A stretch of DNA of 14,462 nucleotides from Chthoniobacteraceae bacterium (GTDB lineage: Bacteria; Verrucomicrobiota; Verrucomicrobiia; Chthoniobacterales; Chthoniobacteraceae). Numbering within the stretch: the first letter of the stretch is position 1. The letters are not shown here. The stretch spans positions 1-14,462 of the forward strand of contig CANJYI010000022.1 in assembly GCA_947478975.1 (NCBI GenBank), in the 5' to 3' direction. Below: more notes on the stretch, generated by a model. The model searched no databases, was not told the origin of the DNA, and worked only from the letters and a program-made list of their open reading frames with translations.

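Overview
The whole window is the inside of one gene. Reading frame +1 (codons start at position 1) is open from base 1 to base 14462 with no stop codon, giving at least 4,820 codons. The start codon, signal peptide, C-terminus and stop all lie outside. I see no second gene, RNA gene, promoter, terminator, CRISPR array or insertion sequence. The encoded protein is a giant, low-complexity, Gly/Thr/Asn/Ala/Ser/Leu-rich repeat protein. It contains many autotransporter-associated beta-strand repeats (PATR; TIGR02601 / Pfam PF12951 type), such as K-S-G-T-G-T-L-T-L and N-T-Y-T-G-G-T-T. It should fold as a long right-handed beta-solenoid that is exported and displayed at, or released from, the cell surface.

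Giant PATR proteins of this style, with the accessory modules seen here, are in my experience most typical of Verrucomicrobiota, less often Planctomycetota or Lentisphaerota. The GC-rich, strongly biased codon usage fits this, but no phylogenetic marker is present, so the assignment is an inference.

Layout: besides about 25 PATR units, hand translation shows other recurring module types that I name locally. B (five copies; core L-N-M-x-x-I-G-D-G...F-L-G-S...L-G-A-G-A-G-x-x-Y-R-x-G-G-G-G...V-L-T-G) begins at about 7, 3265, 5608, 10042 and 12673. C (five copies; T-L-x-L...L-T-R...N-G-M-x-A-P-W...Y-A-L-R-T...E-A-x-I-Y...I-T-K-x-G-x-G) begins at about 1630, 4141, 7891, 10909 and 13399. They strictly alternate: B1 C1 B2 C2 B3 C3 B4 C4 B5 C5. 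A looser module D (seven copies, the last cut by the window) always lies between a C and the next B. A module E recurs between B and C in turns 1 and 3. The protein is therefore built of super-repeats of the order B - PATR/E - C - PATR - D - PATR, about 780 to 1,480 residues per turn.

The copies are related at protein level but strongly diverged at DNA level, which points to old internal duplication rather than recent tandem expansion. Turn 3 is the longest and contains a local drop in GC. Large open frames on the minus strand are shadows in codon register with the real gene. Function beyond a structural or adhesive surface role cannot be read from this fragment.
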